DNA of 64,000 nt from positions 1,677,501 to 1,741,500 of the forward strand of contig NZ_CP150304.1 of assembly GCF_037992945.1 (NCBI RefSeq), in the 5' to 3' direction. The position numbers and the translations under genes were made by a program. The notes under the pieces are model-generated. The model had not been told where the DNA came from, made no database searches, and worked only from the letters and a program-made list of their open reading frames with translations. This DNA comes from Peribacillus sp. FSL E2-0218. GTDB taxonomy: Bacteria; Bacillota; Bacilli; Bacillales; DSM-1321. Position 1 is the stretch's first letter, and the number at the start of each line of letters is the position of its first letter. This document shows positions 16,886 to 26,057 of the stretch, one piece after another.

Positions 16886-16945
16886 TCTGGCGTGGAGATT
16901 GAAAATGCTGGCTGAGTTTTGAAGACAGTAAGTGAAAAATGGGTG

Positions 16946-17008
16946 ATACGGAGCTGGAGTTGGATATCAAGATGTTTTTTGATGTCTCTTTTCCGCTCCG
17001 TATTTTTG
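16946..17008 (+). terminator. Terminator between rbgA and rnhB
   Basis: Outer arms ATACGGAGC (16946-16954) and GCTCCGTAT (16995-17003) are perfectly complementary and followed by TTTTG. An inner hairpin GATATCAA/TTGATGTC fills the 40-nt loop. It should separate lepB-rbgA from rnhB. Confidence 0.7.
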
Positions 17009-17062
17009 TTTAGGCTGTAAGCGGGAAGCAAGACTGCCGATAATGAAGATGATGGGTGATGA

Positions 17063-17851
17063 ATGATGAAAACTTCAATGAGTATAAAAGATATATCTGC
17101 AAAATTAAAGGCAATCAACGATCCTGAAGATTTATTTTTGCAAGAATGCTTGGATGACGGCAGAAAGGGAGTCACCGACTTAGTGAGCAAGTGGCAAAGG
17201 AAGTATGAAAAAGCGCAGCAGGTGAAGAATGCATTCATGGAAATGACGGAGTTTGAAAGGCAACTTCGAGCACAGGGGTTTTCCATTCTCGCTGGCATCG
17301 ATGAAGTGGGGAGGGGGCCGCTTGCAGGACCGGTTGTGACGAGTGCGGTCATCTTGCCTGAATCCTTCTATTTGCCAGGGCTGAATGATTCCAAAAAGAT
17401 TCCGGAGTCCAAGCGGGAACTGTTTTATGAAATGATTTATAAAGAAGCCCTGTCCATTGGGGTCGGTGTTGTACATAGCGATATAATCGATGAAATCAAT
17501 ATATATCAAGCTACGAAAAAGGCCATGATTGCAGCTGTCAACGACCTGTCAGGTCTCCCGGATCACTTGCTGATCGATGCGATGGAACTGGATGTCCCGA
17601 TTCCGCAGCTTTCGCTCATAAAAGGAGATGCAAGAAGCATTAGCATCTCCGCCGCCTCCATTATAGCGAAAGTGACCCGTGATCGGATGATGAAGGAGTA
17701 TGGGGAGAAATATCCGGAATACGGTTTCGAAAAGCACATGGGCTACGGGACAAGCCAGCATTTGGACGCACTGGACAAGCACGGGCTAACCCCATGGCAC
17801 AGGAGGAGTTTTGCGCCTGTCAAGGAAATTGCTGCACGAATGAATGATTAA
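17063..17851 (+). CDS. rnhB: Ribonuclease HII
   Basis: RNase HII removes ribonucleotides and RNA primers from DNA. The 262-residue protein has a family-typical N-terminal extension (to about residue 70). The core starts with GIDEVGRGPLAGPV (Asp80, Glu81), then DEINIYQATK, LIDAMEL and KGDARSIS. Two adjacent ATGs (17063, 17066) are possible starts. GGGTGAT at 17054-17060 slightly favours the second. It ends 13 bp before ylqG and is probably co-transcribed with it. Confidence 0.95.
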   Translation: MMKTSMSIKDISAKLKAINDPEDLFLQECLDDGRKGVTDLVSKWQRKYEKAQQVKNAFMEMTEFERQLRAQGFSILAGIDEVGRGPLAGPVVTSAVILPESFYLPGLNDSKKIPESKRELFYEMIYKEALSIGVGVVHSDIIDEINIYQATKKAMIAAVNDLSGLPDHLLIDAMELDVPIPQLSLIKGDARSISISAASIIAKVTRDRMMKEYGEKYPEYGFEKHMGYGTSQHLDALDKHGLTPWHRRSFAPVKEIAARMND

Positions 17852-17864
17852 GGGAGGATGAGTG

Positions 17865-19787
17865 ATGCAATCCATAACAAGCGGTCAACCTGCAGCTTCA
17901 CCAGTTGAAACGCTAGGAGCGGCAAGTCTGAAAAATGGGCAAATTCTTTTCGGGAAGGTGAATAAGGTATTTCCTAACCGGATGGCCGAGGTGCAGATTG
18001 GCGATCAAAAGATGATTGCGACGCTCGATATCCCGCTTCGCACAGGGGAAAGATATTGGTTTCAAGTAGAGCAGCCGATTGAAGGGAAGCTTGTATTGAG
18101 GGCTCTGGAGTTGCCGGATGTGAATTATGCCAATTTAAAGGGAGCGGCTGCACAATTGACCGCTCACTTTGGCATGAATTCCGACCCGGCTGCAGCCAAG
18201 CTTGCCGAATATTTCCTGAAAAACCGTCTTCCTATAACCAAGGAAACCTTTCAGTCCGCTTTGCAATGGTTAAAAGCTGCTGATTCACCTGAAGCTGGTC
18301 TTCCCATCTTTAAAACGATGTTTATTCAGCAATTTCCCATTGTTAAAGAGGTTTTTGATGCATTATTGGCACAGGCCAAGGGAGCACCCTTCCACAAACA
18401 GCTCACTTCCCTCCAGCAGCAGTTACAGGCGATGGGGGAGAAAACGATAACAACCGTCAAGTTAATGGCCGTATTGGACAGGTTGCAAATTGCAGGAAGG
18501 AGCCAAATTCAACAAACCGGTTTGCAGCAACTTGTGACTAGCTGGCTCGATCCCGATTCTACAGCCGAAATGAAATCCGGTGCTTTCTCACTGCTCCAAA
18601 AGACAGGATTCATTCCAAAGGGTTTGACGGAAGCTTTCTTTTTGAACAATTTAATGGATGGAGCACAGGCAAGGACCGGATTTCCTGACAATCCAGCGAT
18701 CGATAAATTTCACCACGGCTTGCAAATGCTGTCAAGGGCAAAGGATGGGTCATTGGGGGAACTTGAAAAGGTCGAAATTAAATTACAGCGCTTAATGAAC
18801 GATATTGACCAGGTAGGGGCAAAAATGCCAGCTGAAATCCAGCAGGTTCAGAAGAAAAGTATTTCTTCTGAAAAGATATCTTCGCTTTCCTTTCATATGC
18901 TTGTGGATGCTTTTACTGAAGTGGCATCAGGAAGAACAGCGGTAGGTGCCAATACGGCAGTGGATGACCTCTTGGCTTATTTGAATGGGGATAAGCAGCT
19001 GGTAGCTGCAGCGAAGGGCAAGGCAGCCGAGATGATCTTGCAGTCGGATACACAGCAGCCTGAGGCCCTGTCCTTAAGGAATAATGAGAAATTGGTTCTG
19101 GCTCATGTTATGGAAGCGGAATACCAAGCCGTCAATTTTACAAATGGTGCATCTGTTGCATTTCAGCTCAAAGAATTGACGAAGTTACTCGGCCTTCAGC
19201 TGGAGCATGCACTCATTAACCAATCCGCAGCGAATCTGGAGGAAAACCCGCAGGAAATGGAGACACTAAAGCCGCTGCTGTTAAAACTGCTGAATGAACA
19301 ATTGCCAGCAGGTATCAAGGAGTTGGCTGAACAGATCCTGAATCGGATCACGGCGCAGCAGATCCTTTCACAGGAAAATGGGCCATTGCAGAATCTGCTC
19401 CTTACACTTCCTCTTAATCTGGGGCATGCCCAAACAGATTTAACATTGCAATGGAGCGGACGGAAAATGAAAGATGGCAATATAGATCCCGATTTCTGTC
19501 GGGTCCTGTTTTATCTAGAGCTAGAAGGCATAAAAGAAACGGTCATCGATATGCATGTTCAAAAACGGGTCATCAATGTGACGGTCATCAATGAGCAAGT
19601 GGCACACATGGAAGGGGCAGCCAATCGATATGTAAATCTGCTGAGAGGGAATTTGGAGAAGATGGATTACAGATTGTCCGGTGTGTCGTTCGTTAACCCG
19701 AAGCATGAAAGAATCGGCGGCAAAGGGCCGAAGTTCAATCCTTTTTCAGAAACGGGATCTTATAGTGGAGTGGATATTCGAATATGA
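17865..19787 (+). CDS. ylqG: YlqG, FliK-like C-terminal region, function unknown
   Basis: The 640-residue product corresponds to YlqG of bacilli, which has no established role known to me. The N-terminus has a small beta domain (GQILFGKVNKVFPN, IATLDIP, RYWFQVEQP). A long helical, Gln-rich middle follows. The last 110 residues (LPLNLGH, LFYLELEGIKETVIDM, YRLSGVSFV) have the size, position and pattern of a FliK hook-length-control C-terminus. The ATG at 17865 follows GGGAGG; a GTG lies 3 bp earlier. It overlaps ylqH by 4 bp, whose product resembles the FlhB tail. I infer a link to type III export specificity. Confidence 0.75.
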   Translation: MQSITSGQPAASPVETLGAASLKNGQILFGKVNKVFPNRMAEVQIGDQKMIATLDIPLRTGERYWFQVEQPIEGKLVLRALELPDVNYANLKGAAAQLTAHFGMNSDPAAAKLAEYFLKNRLPITKETFQSALQWLKAADSPEAGLPIFKTMFIQQFPIVKEVFDALLAQAKGAPFHKQLTSLQQQLQAMGEKTITTVKLMAVLDRLQIAGRSQIQQTGLQQLVTSWLDPDSTAEMKSGAFSLLQKTGFIPKGLTEAFFLNNLMDGAQARTGFPDNPAIDKFHHGLQMLSRAKDGSLGELEKVEIKLQRLMNDIDQVGAKMPAEIQQVQKKSISSEKISSLSFHMLVDAFTEVASGRTAVGANTAVDDLLAYLNGDKQLVAAAKGKAAEMILQSDTQQPEALSLRNNEKLVLAHVMEAEYQAVNFTNGASVAFQLKELTKLLGLQLEHALINQSAANLEENPQEMETLKPLLLKLLNEQLPAGIKELAEQILNRITAQQILSQENGPLQNLLLTLPLNLGHAQTDLTLQWSGRKMKDGNIDPDFCRVLFYLELEGIKETVIDMHVQKRVINVTVINEQVAHMEGAANRYVNLLRGNLEKMDYRLSGVSFVNPKHERIGGKGPKFNPFSETGSYSGVDIRI

Positions 19788-20068
19788 AAAATGTAAAACG
19801 AAAAGAAGCGATTGCCTTAAAATATGATCAAGAGAAATCGATTGCCCCTGTCATCTTGGCGAAGGGAAAAGGAAAAACGGCGGAAAATATTCTGGAAAAG
19901 GCGATGAAACTGAATATTCCCGTTCAAAGTGATGAGTCGCTTGCAGCGCTTTTAGGTCAATTGGATATAAATCAGACGATTCCTGAAGAATTGTATGCTG
20001 CGGTAGCGGAGGTATTTGCCTTCATTTATAAAGCGGACAAGGAGATGCAGATGAAGGACAATGGGTGA
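19784..20068 (+). CDS. ylqH: YlqH, homologue of the FlhB cytoplasmic tail
   Basis: This 94-residue protein aligns with the C-terminal 90 residues of FlhB encoded at 48857. AIALKYDQEKSIAP matches AIALKYDEEKAEAP. AKG, IPEE and AVAEVFAFIYK match AKG, IPEE and AVAEILAFVYK. The NPTH self-cleavage motif and all membrane segments are missing, so it looks like the post-cleavage FlhB-CC fragment. Similar free-standing tails (FlhX-like) are known in other flagellated bacteria. It overlaps ylqG by 4 bp. A terminator follows after about 100 bp. Confidence 0.85.
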   Translation: MKNVKRKEAIALKYDQEKSIAPVILAKGKGKTAENILEKAMKLNIPVQSDESLAALLGQLDINQTIPEELYAAVAEVFAFIYKADKEMQMKDNG

Positions 20069-20164
20069 GCCATTAGACTTTTTAGGTGATTCATGTTGGT
20101 TTATGTAGAAATTTAGGGAAATTGCCAAAAGAATTTAATTATACTAAAAACATAATTAATAAGC

Positions 20165-20205
20165 AGCAAAAAGGAAAATCCAGAACTTTTCCTTTTTGCT
20201 TTTTT
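20165..20205 (+). terminator. Terminator after ylqH
   Basis: AGCAAAAAGGAAAA and TTTTCCTTTTTGCT form a perfect 14-bp stem with an 8-nt loop and a T-tract. It ends the rnhB-ylqG-ylqH unit. Confidence 0.9.
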
Positions 20206-20566
20206 ATTAGGGTATTGCTGGAAAAGACTGTTTTTTTAGAAAAAACTATAATTTATAAAAATGGCTCACTAGATTTATATCATGGAAAAGGCTTTCATAA
20301 TAAGCTCTATTGCAAAAACCCATTCTATAAATTACCTTTTCTGGAATAGGGTTAGGCAAGCCGATTAAATAAAATTTAATAGAGGGAAAGAGAGAGCAAG
20401 CTCGATCCATTCCCTGTTTATCCCTTTTTATATTAGTATATTATTATAATGATTTCCAAAAAAAACGAAAGAAAATTATGCACGAAGCAGAATTTTGTTG
20501 TACTATGTAAGAGAAAACACGCATTAAATCTCAAAGTTGTTTTTTAGTAGATAAGGAGGATGGGAA
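20206..20566 (+). promoter_or_regulatory. sucC upstream region
   Basis: The 360 bp are AT-rich. A perfect TATAAT stands at 20455-20460 but has no good -35 at the right distance. A weak partial match to a CcpA site lies near 20505-20518, where the central CG is lost. An 87-codon open frame at 20086-20349 spans the terminator and looks random. A sucCD promoter must lie here, but I cannot place it with confidence. Confidence 0.4.
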
Positions 20567-21727
20567 ATGAATATCCATGAGTATCAGGGGAAAGAGATTT
20601 TGCGACAATACGGGGTATCCGTTCCGAATGGCCGGGTTGCCTTTACTGTTGATGAAGCAGTGGAAGCAGCGAAGGAGTTAGGTACGGAAGTTGTTGTCGT
20701 CAAAGCTCAAATTCATGCGGGCGGCCGCGGAAAAGCCGGTGGAGTTAAGGTAGCGAAAAACCTTGACGAAGCACGTACATATGCACAAGAAATTCTTGGT
20801 AAAACGCTGGTGACCCATCAAACTGGTCCTGCAGGCAAGGAAGTTAAGCGTTTACTTATTGAAGAAGGCTGCGACATCTCGAAAGAATATTACATCGGTC
20901 TGGTTTTGGACCGTGCTACCAATAGTGTCGTTTTGATGGCTTCTGAAGAAGGCGGAACGGAAATTGAAGAAGTGGCTGAAAAGACACCGGAGAAAATTTT
21001 CAAAGAAGTGATCGATCCGGTTGTCGGCCTGACGGGCTTCCAGGCGCGCAGGATCGCTTTCAATATCAATATCCCGGCTAAACTTATAAACAAAGCTTCC
21101 AAGCTTATGGTGAACTTATATACAGCTTTCGTTGACAAAGATTGTTCAATTGCTGAAATCAATCCATTAGTCGTTACGGGTGATGGAAATGTCATGGCAC
21201 TTGATGCTAAATTGAACTTCGATGATAATGCGATTTACCGCCATAAGGACATCGCGGAATTCCGTGATTTGGATGAAGAGGATGCGAAAGAGATCGAAGC
21301 ATCAAAACATGGCCTTAGTTACATATCGCTTGACGGTAATATCGGATGCATGGTTAATGGTGCTGGGCTTGCTATGGCAACGATGGACATCATTAAACAT
21401 TATATGGGAGATCCGGCTAACTTCCTTGATGTTGGCGGCGGCGCCACAGAGGAAAAAGTAAAAGAGGCTTTCAAAATCATCCTGTCCGATCAAAATGTTA
21501 AAGGCATTTTCGTTAACATCTTCGGCGGAATCATGAAATGTGACATCATTGCGGCAGGCGTCGTAGCTGCTGCTAAAGAGCTTGGCCTGGACGTACCTTT
21601 GGTTGTTCGTCTTGAAGGAACGAATGTGGATCTTGGCAAACAGATCCTAAAAGAGTCAGGTTTGAATATCACGGCTGCTGAATCAATGGCAGATGGAGCA
21701 CAAAAAATAGTATCACTTGTAGGATAA
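20567..21727 (+). CDS. sucC: Succinate-CoA ligase (ADP-forming) beta subunit
   Basis: SucC with SucD converts succinyl-CoA, ADP and phosphate to succinate, CoA and ATP in the citric acid cycle. The 386 residues hold an N-terminal ATP-grasp domain (MNIHEYQGKEILR, KAQIHAGGRGKAGGV). The C-terminal ligase domain has GCMVNGAGLAMATMD, NIFGGIMKCD and RLEGTNVD. Length is standard. AAGGAGGATGG precedes the ATG. sucD follows 18 bp later. Confidence 0.97.
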   Translation: MNIHEYQGKEILRQYGVSVPNGRVAFTVDEAVEAAKELGTEVVVVKAQIHAGGRGKAGGVKVAKNLDEARTYAQEILGKTLVTHQTGPAGKEVKRLLIEEGCDISKEYYIGLVLDRATNSVVLMASEEGGTEIEEVAEKTPEKIFKEVIDPVVGLTGFQARRIAFNINIPAKLINKASKLMVNLYTAFVDKDCSIAEINPLVVTGDGNVMALDAKLNFDDNAIYRHKDIAEFRDLDEEDAKEIEASKHGLSYISLDGNIGCMVNGAGLAMATMDIIKHYMGDPANFLDVGGGATEEKVKEAFKIILSDQNVKGIFVNIFGGIMKCDIIAAGVVAAAKELGLDVPLVVRLEGTNVDLGKQILKESGLNITAAESMADGAQKIVSLVG

Positions 21728-21745
21728 TAGGCAGGGGGGAACATA

Positions 21746-22648
21746 ATGAGCGTTTTTATTAATAAAGATACGAAAGTGATCGTTCAGGGAATCACTGGTT
21801 CAACAGCATTATTTCATACTAAACAAATGTTGGAATACGGCACGAAGATCGTTGGCGGAGTCACTCCGGGTAAAGGTGGAACGGAAGCGGAAGGAGTACC
21901 TGTATTCAATACAGTTTCCGAAGCTGTCACTGAAACCGGAGCGAATGCATCGGTAATCTACGTTCCTGCTCCATTTGCAGCGGATGCAATTTTGGAAGCA
22001 GTTGACGCAGAGCTTGATCTTGTCATTTGCATTACGGAACATATTCCCGTTCTGGATATGGTCAAGGTGAAGCGTTATATGGAAGGCAAAAAGACCCGTT
22101 TGATCGGGCCGAACTGCCCGGGTGTCATCACCCCTGAAGAATGCAAAATCGGTATCATGCCAGGCTACATCCATAAAAAAGGCCATGTAGGCGTAGTTTC
22201 CCGTTCCGGAACTTTGACCTATGAAGCCGTTCATCAATTATCTCAAGAAGGCATCGGGCAATCGACAGCTGTCGGAATCGGTGGAGATCCCGTTAACGGA
22301 ACGGACTTCATTGATGTGTTGAAAGCATTCAACGAGGACCCGGAAACCCATGCAGTGATCATGATCGGAGAGATCGGAGGCACGGCAGAGGAAGAGGCAG
22401 CTCTCTGGGTGAAAGAAAATATGACAAAGCCTGTTGTTGGTTTCATTGGCGGCCGTACGGCTCCTGCCGGTAAACGTATGGGACACGCAGGTGCGATCAT
22501 TTCTGGAGGAAAAGGCACTGCTGACGAGAAAATCCGCGTTATGAACGAATGTGGAATTAAAGTTGCCGAGACTCCATCCGTAATGGGCGAAACACTGATT
22601 TCCGTCCTGAAAGAAAAAGGCATTTACGAACCTTGTAAAACACATTGA
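21746..22648 (+). CDS. sucD: Succinate-CoA ligase (ADP-forming) alpha subunit
   Basis: SucD binds CoA and carries the phosphohistidine. The 300-residue protein has the CoA-binding Rossmann domain (VQGITGST, GGVTPGKGG), PNCPGVI and RSGTLTYE. The active His247 lies in GHAGAI. It forms the heterodimer or heterotetramer with SucC encoded just upstream. A GC-rich terminator follows within 10 bp. Confidence 0.97.
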   Translation: MSVFINKDTKVIVQGITGSTALFHTKQMLEYGTKIVGGVTPGKGGTEAEGVPVFNTVSEAVTETGANASVIYVPAPFAADAILEAVDAELDLVICITEHIPVLDMVKVKRYMEGKKTRLIGPNCPGVITPEECKIGIMPGYIHKKGHVGVVSRSGTLTYEAVHQLSQEGIGQSTAVGIGGDPVNGTDFIDVLKAFNEDPETHAVIMIGEIGGTAEEEAALWVKENMTKPVVGFIGGRTAPAGKRMGHAGAIISGGKGTADEKIRVMNECGIKVAETPSVMGETLISVLKEKGIYEPCKTH

Positions 22649-22656
22649 TCCATGCT

Positions 22657-22688
22657 GGCCGACCTGTTTTTTGGGTCGGCCTTTATTT
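22657..22688 (+). terminator. Terminator after sucD
   Basis: GGCCGACC and GGTCGGCC form a perfect 8-bp stem with a T-rich loop, followed by TTTATTT. Confidence 0.85.
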
Positions 22689-22762
22689 CCCTCTCCTTTT
22701 TTCGGCAATCCGGCTTCCGCCACGATCAACCTCTTAAAAATAAATGACTAGGGGTGCTTCCG

Positions 22763-23644
22763 TTGAATCGTATAGAAAAGTTAATCCACCTCCATCATTG
22801 CCGCGGTGCAGGATGGAAAACGATCCAAACAATCATGTCCAATGATCCATCCCTTTCTTCCCTCTTTACTACCAAACGCAATGAATGGGTAAAATTGCTC
22901 CCTATCCCTTCCAATAAACTTAACCTCTTTCTCAAAGATTTACATTCTCTCAATACCCTTGAAAAGCTCAAGAGATATGAAGATAGCCAAATTCATTGGC
23001 TAACGATCCTTGATGATGATTATCCTTTTTTATTGAAGCAAATATTCGATCCCCCTTGGGTTCTTTATTATAAAGGCGATAAGAAGCTCCTAAGTAGGAG
23101 TGATACGCTAGGTGTCGTTGGAACGCGTAAGCCGACCTCGTACGGACTGGAGGCCTTAAAAACGATTTTATTACCGCTCGTTAAGAAAAAATACGTCATC
23201 ATCAGTGGTGTTGCGGCGGGAATCGATTCAAGGGCGCATGAAATCACGTTAGATGCGGACGGGGATACGATTGGAATCTTGGGAGGAGGGCTTATGCAAA
23301 TATACCCAAAGTCCAACATTCCCCTTGCAGAGAGAATCATGGCTAAAGGGGTGCTCATTTCTGAGACTCCACCGGAAATGAGAGCGGAACCATGGATGTT
23401 CCCGCTAAGGAACCGTATCATCAGCGGATTATCACAAGGAGTGTTCGTTGTGGAGGCAAAAGAAAAAAGCGGTTCCTTAATAACGGCACAAACGGCTTTG
23501 GAGCAGGGGCGTGAGGTGTTTGCACTTCCAGGAAATGTAACGAGTCCAGAATCAATCGGGACCAATCAATTGATTTCCGATGGAGCCAAACTTGTTTTGA
23601 ATTCCAAGCAGATCGAGGAAGAGTTTTTTCGCAATATAATATAG
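22763..23644 (+). CDS. dprA: DNA-processing protein DprA (Smf)
   Basis: DprA loads RecA on incoming single-stranded DNA during natural transformation. The 293 residues contain an N-terminal SAM-like helical part and the Rossmann DNA-binding core. The core includes GVVGTRKPTSYG, ISGVAAGIDSRAHE, GILGGGL, PLRNRIISGLS, KSGSLITA and FALPGN. No C-terminal DML1 domain follows, as in B. subtilis. I take TTG 22763 (MNRIEKLIHL), since AGGGGTG at 22750-22756 would be its ribosome site. The GTG at 22754 lies inside that site. Confidence 0.93.
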   Translation: MNRIEKLIHLHHCRGAGWKTIQTIMSNDPSLSSLFTTKRNEWVKLLPIPSNKLNLFLKDLHSLNTLEKLKRYEDSQIHWLTILDDDYPFLLKQIFDPPWVLYYKGDKKLLSRSDTLGVVGTRKPTSYGLEALKTILLPLVKKKYVIISGVAAGIDSRAHEITLDADGDTIGILGGGLMQIYPKSNIPLAERIMAKGVLISETPPEMRAEPWMFPLRNRIISGLSQGVFVVEAKEKSGSLITAQTALEQGREVFALPGNVTSPESIGTNQLISDGAKLVLNSKQIEEEFFRNII

Positions 23645-23826
23645 AAGATAGACGGAAAATCAGCCAGGGAATTAGTAAAAAAAGGCGATTTTTACCTGAA
23701 TGGGTTGAAATATTAGACAAAAGGGTTGAAAATATTGTAAAACTGTTATAAGTTTTGCAAATGGAATCTCTTAGCTAAAATGGTTAGGAATATGTAAGTC
23801 AACATGCTTTGAAAAGTAATGGGGTG

Positions 23827-23855
23827 TTGACAAATGATTTTTGTATGATTAATAA
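23827..23855 (+). promoter_or_regulatory. Promoter of topA
   Basis: Consensus TTGACA (23827-23832) and TAATAA (23850-23855) are spaced 17 bp apart. The predicted start is about 35 nt before the ATG. Upstream lie two near-identical copies of GGGTTGAAATATT (from 23702 and 23723), a short direct repeat of unknown meaning. Confidence 0.7.
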
Positions 23856-23896
23856 TAGTGAAGATTTATATTACCTCTTTGAGGAGGATTTATTGG

Positions 23897-25972
23897 ATGT
23901 CAGAATACTTAGTGATTGTGGAATCGCCTGCGAAGGCGAAAACGATAGAACGCTACTTGGGAAAAAAATATAAAGTAAAGGCTTCCATGGGGCATGTGCG
24001 TGATTTGCCTAAAAGTCAAATGGGTGTCGATGTTGAACATGAATATGAACCTAAATATATAACGATCCGCGGCAAAGGCCCGGTTTTAAAAGAATTGAAA
24101 ACCGCTGCAAAAAAAGCGAAAAAAATATATCTCGCAGCTGACCCCGACAGAGAAGGTGAAGCCATTGCCTGGCATTTGGCTCACAGTCTCGATGTGGATA
24201 TCAACTCCGATTGCCGCGTGGTTTTCAATGAAATCACGAAAGAAGCGATCAAAGAATCATTTAAATCGCCGAGGCCGATCAACATGAAATTGGTTGATGC
24301 ACAACAGGCAAGAAGGATCTTGGATCGCTTGGTCGGCTACAATATTAGCCCGCTGTTATGGAAAAAAGTAAAAAAAGGCCTAAGTGCTGGACGGGTCCAA
24401 TCGGTCGCTGTAAGGATGATCATCGACCGGGAGAAAGAAATCAAAGATTTTAACCCGGAAGAGTATTGGACAATCAAGGCGGATTTCGTGAAAGGAAAAG
24501 AACAGTTTGAAGGTTCCTTTTTCAGTATCGGGGGAGAGCGTAAAGAATTAAACAACGAAGAGGACGTCAAAAAAGTACTCGCTTCTTTAAAAGGCAGTGA
24601 ATTCACTATCGGCGCCGTGGCTAAAAAGGAAAGAAAACGTAATCCGGCAGCACCTTTTACGACGTCTTCCCTGCAACAAGAAGCGGCACGAAAATTGAAT
24701 TTCCGTGCAAAGAAAACGATGATGCTTGCCCAGCAGCTTTACGAAGGAATCGAGCTTGGAAAGGAAGGGACAGTCGGATTAATCACTTATATGAGGACGG
24801 ACTCGACCCGGATTTCCGATATTGCTAAACAGGAAGCCCATACCTTCATCCAAAATAGTTATGGGAAGGATTATGTACAGGTTGAACAGCGCAAAGAGAA
24901 AAAGCAGACCAATGCACAGGATGCGCATGAAGCAGTTCGGCCAACCAGCACATTACGTGAACCTAATATCGTCAAGGAGTATTTATCCAGAGATCAATTC
25001 CGTCTATATAAATTGATCTGGGAACGGTTCGTTTCGAGCCAAATGTCATCGGCGGTCATGGACACAATGAGCATTGACCTTCATAATGGCGATGTAATCT
25101 TCAGGGCCAATGGGTCCAAAATCAAGTTTCCAGGTTTCATGAAGGTATATGTGGAAGGTTCCGATGACTCTGTGGAAGAAAAGGAAAATTCCCTTCCGGA
25201 TGTAAAGAAAGGCGATCAACTCTTTTCGAAAGATGTCGAGCCGAAACAGCATTTCACACAGCCGCCGCCCCGCTATACAGAAGCGAGGCTTGTCAAAACC
25301 TTAGAAGAACTTGGTATAGGCCGACCTTCTACATATGCACCTACCTTGGATACGATTCAAAAACGGGGCTATGTTACCTTGGACAATAAACGATTCATCC
25401 CGACAGAGCTTGGTGAAATTGTCCTTGAATTGATACGTGAATTCTTCCCGGATATTCTTGATGCCGAGTTCACGGCCAAGATGGAGCAGGAATTCGATAG
25501 CGTCGAAGAAGGCAGCATCGAATGGATTAAGGTCATTGATGAATTTTATAAAGAGTTTGCGGTTCATTTGGCTAAAGCCGAGGTCGAAATGGAGAAAATC
25601 GAGATCAAAGATGAGCCTGCTGGAGAAGATTGTACGGAATGCGGCCATGAAATGGTCTTTAAAATGGGGCGCTACGGGAAGTTCATGGCATGCAGTAATT
25701 TCCCGGATTGCCGTAACACCAAACCGATCGTGAAAGAGATTGGTGTGAAATGCCCGAAATGTAAAGAAGGGAACATCATTGAAAGGAAGAGTAAAAAACG
25801 CCGCATATTTTACGGTTGTGATACTTACCCTGGATGCGACTTCATCTCTTGGGATAAGCCCCTTCCTCGTAGTTGTCCTAAATGTGAGGGCACACTTGTT
25901 GAGAAAAAGCTCAAAAAAGGTGTGCAGGTCCAGTGTATGGACTGTGATTTCAAAGAAACGCCTCAAGCGTAG
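23897..25972 (+). CDS. topA: DNA topoisomerase I
   Basis: TopA relaxes negative supercoils by a type IA mechanism. The 691-residue length equals B. subtilis TopA. The toprim domain has VIVESPAKAKTI and ADPDREGEA (81-89). The active Tyr298 lies in TYMRTDSTR. The C-terminus has three four-cysteine zinc modules (CTECGHEM...CRN, CPKCKEG...CDTYPGC, CPKCEG...CMDC). The ATG at 23897 follows GAGGAGG. An in-frame ATG at 23858 precedes that site and is rejected. Confidence 0.97.
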   Translation: MSEYLVIVESPAKAKTIERYLGKKYKVKASMGHVRDLPKSQMGVDVEHEYEPKYITIRGKGPVLKELKTAAKKAKKIYLAADPDREGEAIAWHLAHSLDVDINSDCRVVFNEITKEAIKESFKSPRPINMKLVDAQQARRILDRLVGYNISPLLWKKVKKGLSAGRVQSVAVRMIIDREKEIKDFNPEEYWTIKADFVKGKEQFEGSFFSIGGERKELNNEEDVKKVLASLKGSEFTIGAVAKKERKRNPAAPFTTSSLQQEAARKLNFRAKKTMMLAQQLYEGIELGKEGTVGLITYMRTDSTRISDIAKQEAHTFIQNSYGKDYVQVEQRKEKKQTNAQDAHEAVRPTSTLREPNIVKEYLSRDQFRLYKLIWERFVSSQMSSAVMDTMSIDLHNGDVIFRANGSKIKFPGFMKVYVEGSDDSVEEKENSLPDVKKGDQLFSKDVEPKQHFTQPPPRYTEARLVKTLEELGIGRPSTYAPTLDTIQKRGYVTLDNKRFIPTELGEIVLELIREFFPDILDAEFTAKMEQEFDSVEEGSIEWIKVIDEFYKEFAVHLAKAEVEMEKIEIKDEPAGEDCTECGHEMVFKMGRYGKFMACSNFPDCRNTKPIVKEIGVKCPKCKEGNIIERKSKKRRIFYGCDTYPGCDFISWDKPLPRSCPKCEGTLVEKKLKKGVQVQCMDCDFKETPQA

Positions 25973-26033
25973 AGTTAAATGGGATGGAACGGTGCTTTGT
26001 GCCTGCATCCGGAAGAAAACTCAATATAGACCG

Positions 26034-26057
26034 ACTCGGCATTCGCCGAGTTTCTTT
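26034..26057 (+). terminator. Terminator after topA
   Basis: ACTCGGC and GCCGAGT pair over 7 bp with an ATTC loop, followed by TTCTTTA. It is compact and lies 60 bp after the topA stop. Confidence 0.75.

Noticed and set aside
20086..20349. 87-codon plus-strand frame after ylqH
   Set aside because: It runs through the strong terminator at 20165-20205, has no ribosome site and resembles no family.
20505..20518. Possible CcpA (cre) site upstream of sucC
   Set aside because: The outer bases fit but the central CG and flanking positions do not, so the match is too weak to call.
25301..26008. 235-codon open frame on the minus strand
   Set aside because: It is antisense to the end of topA, with His/Phe-rich composition typical of antisense frames over Lys/Glu-rich genes.
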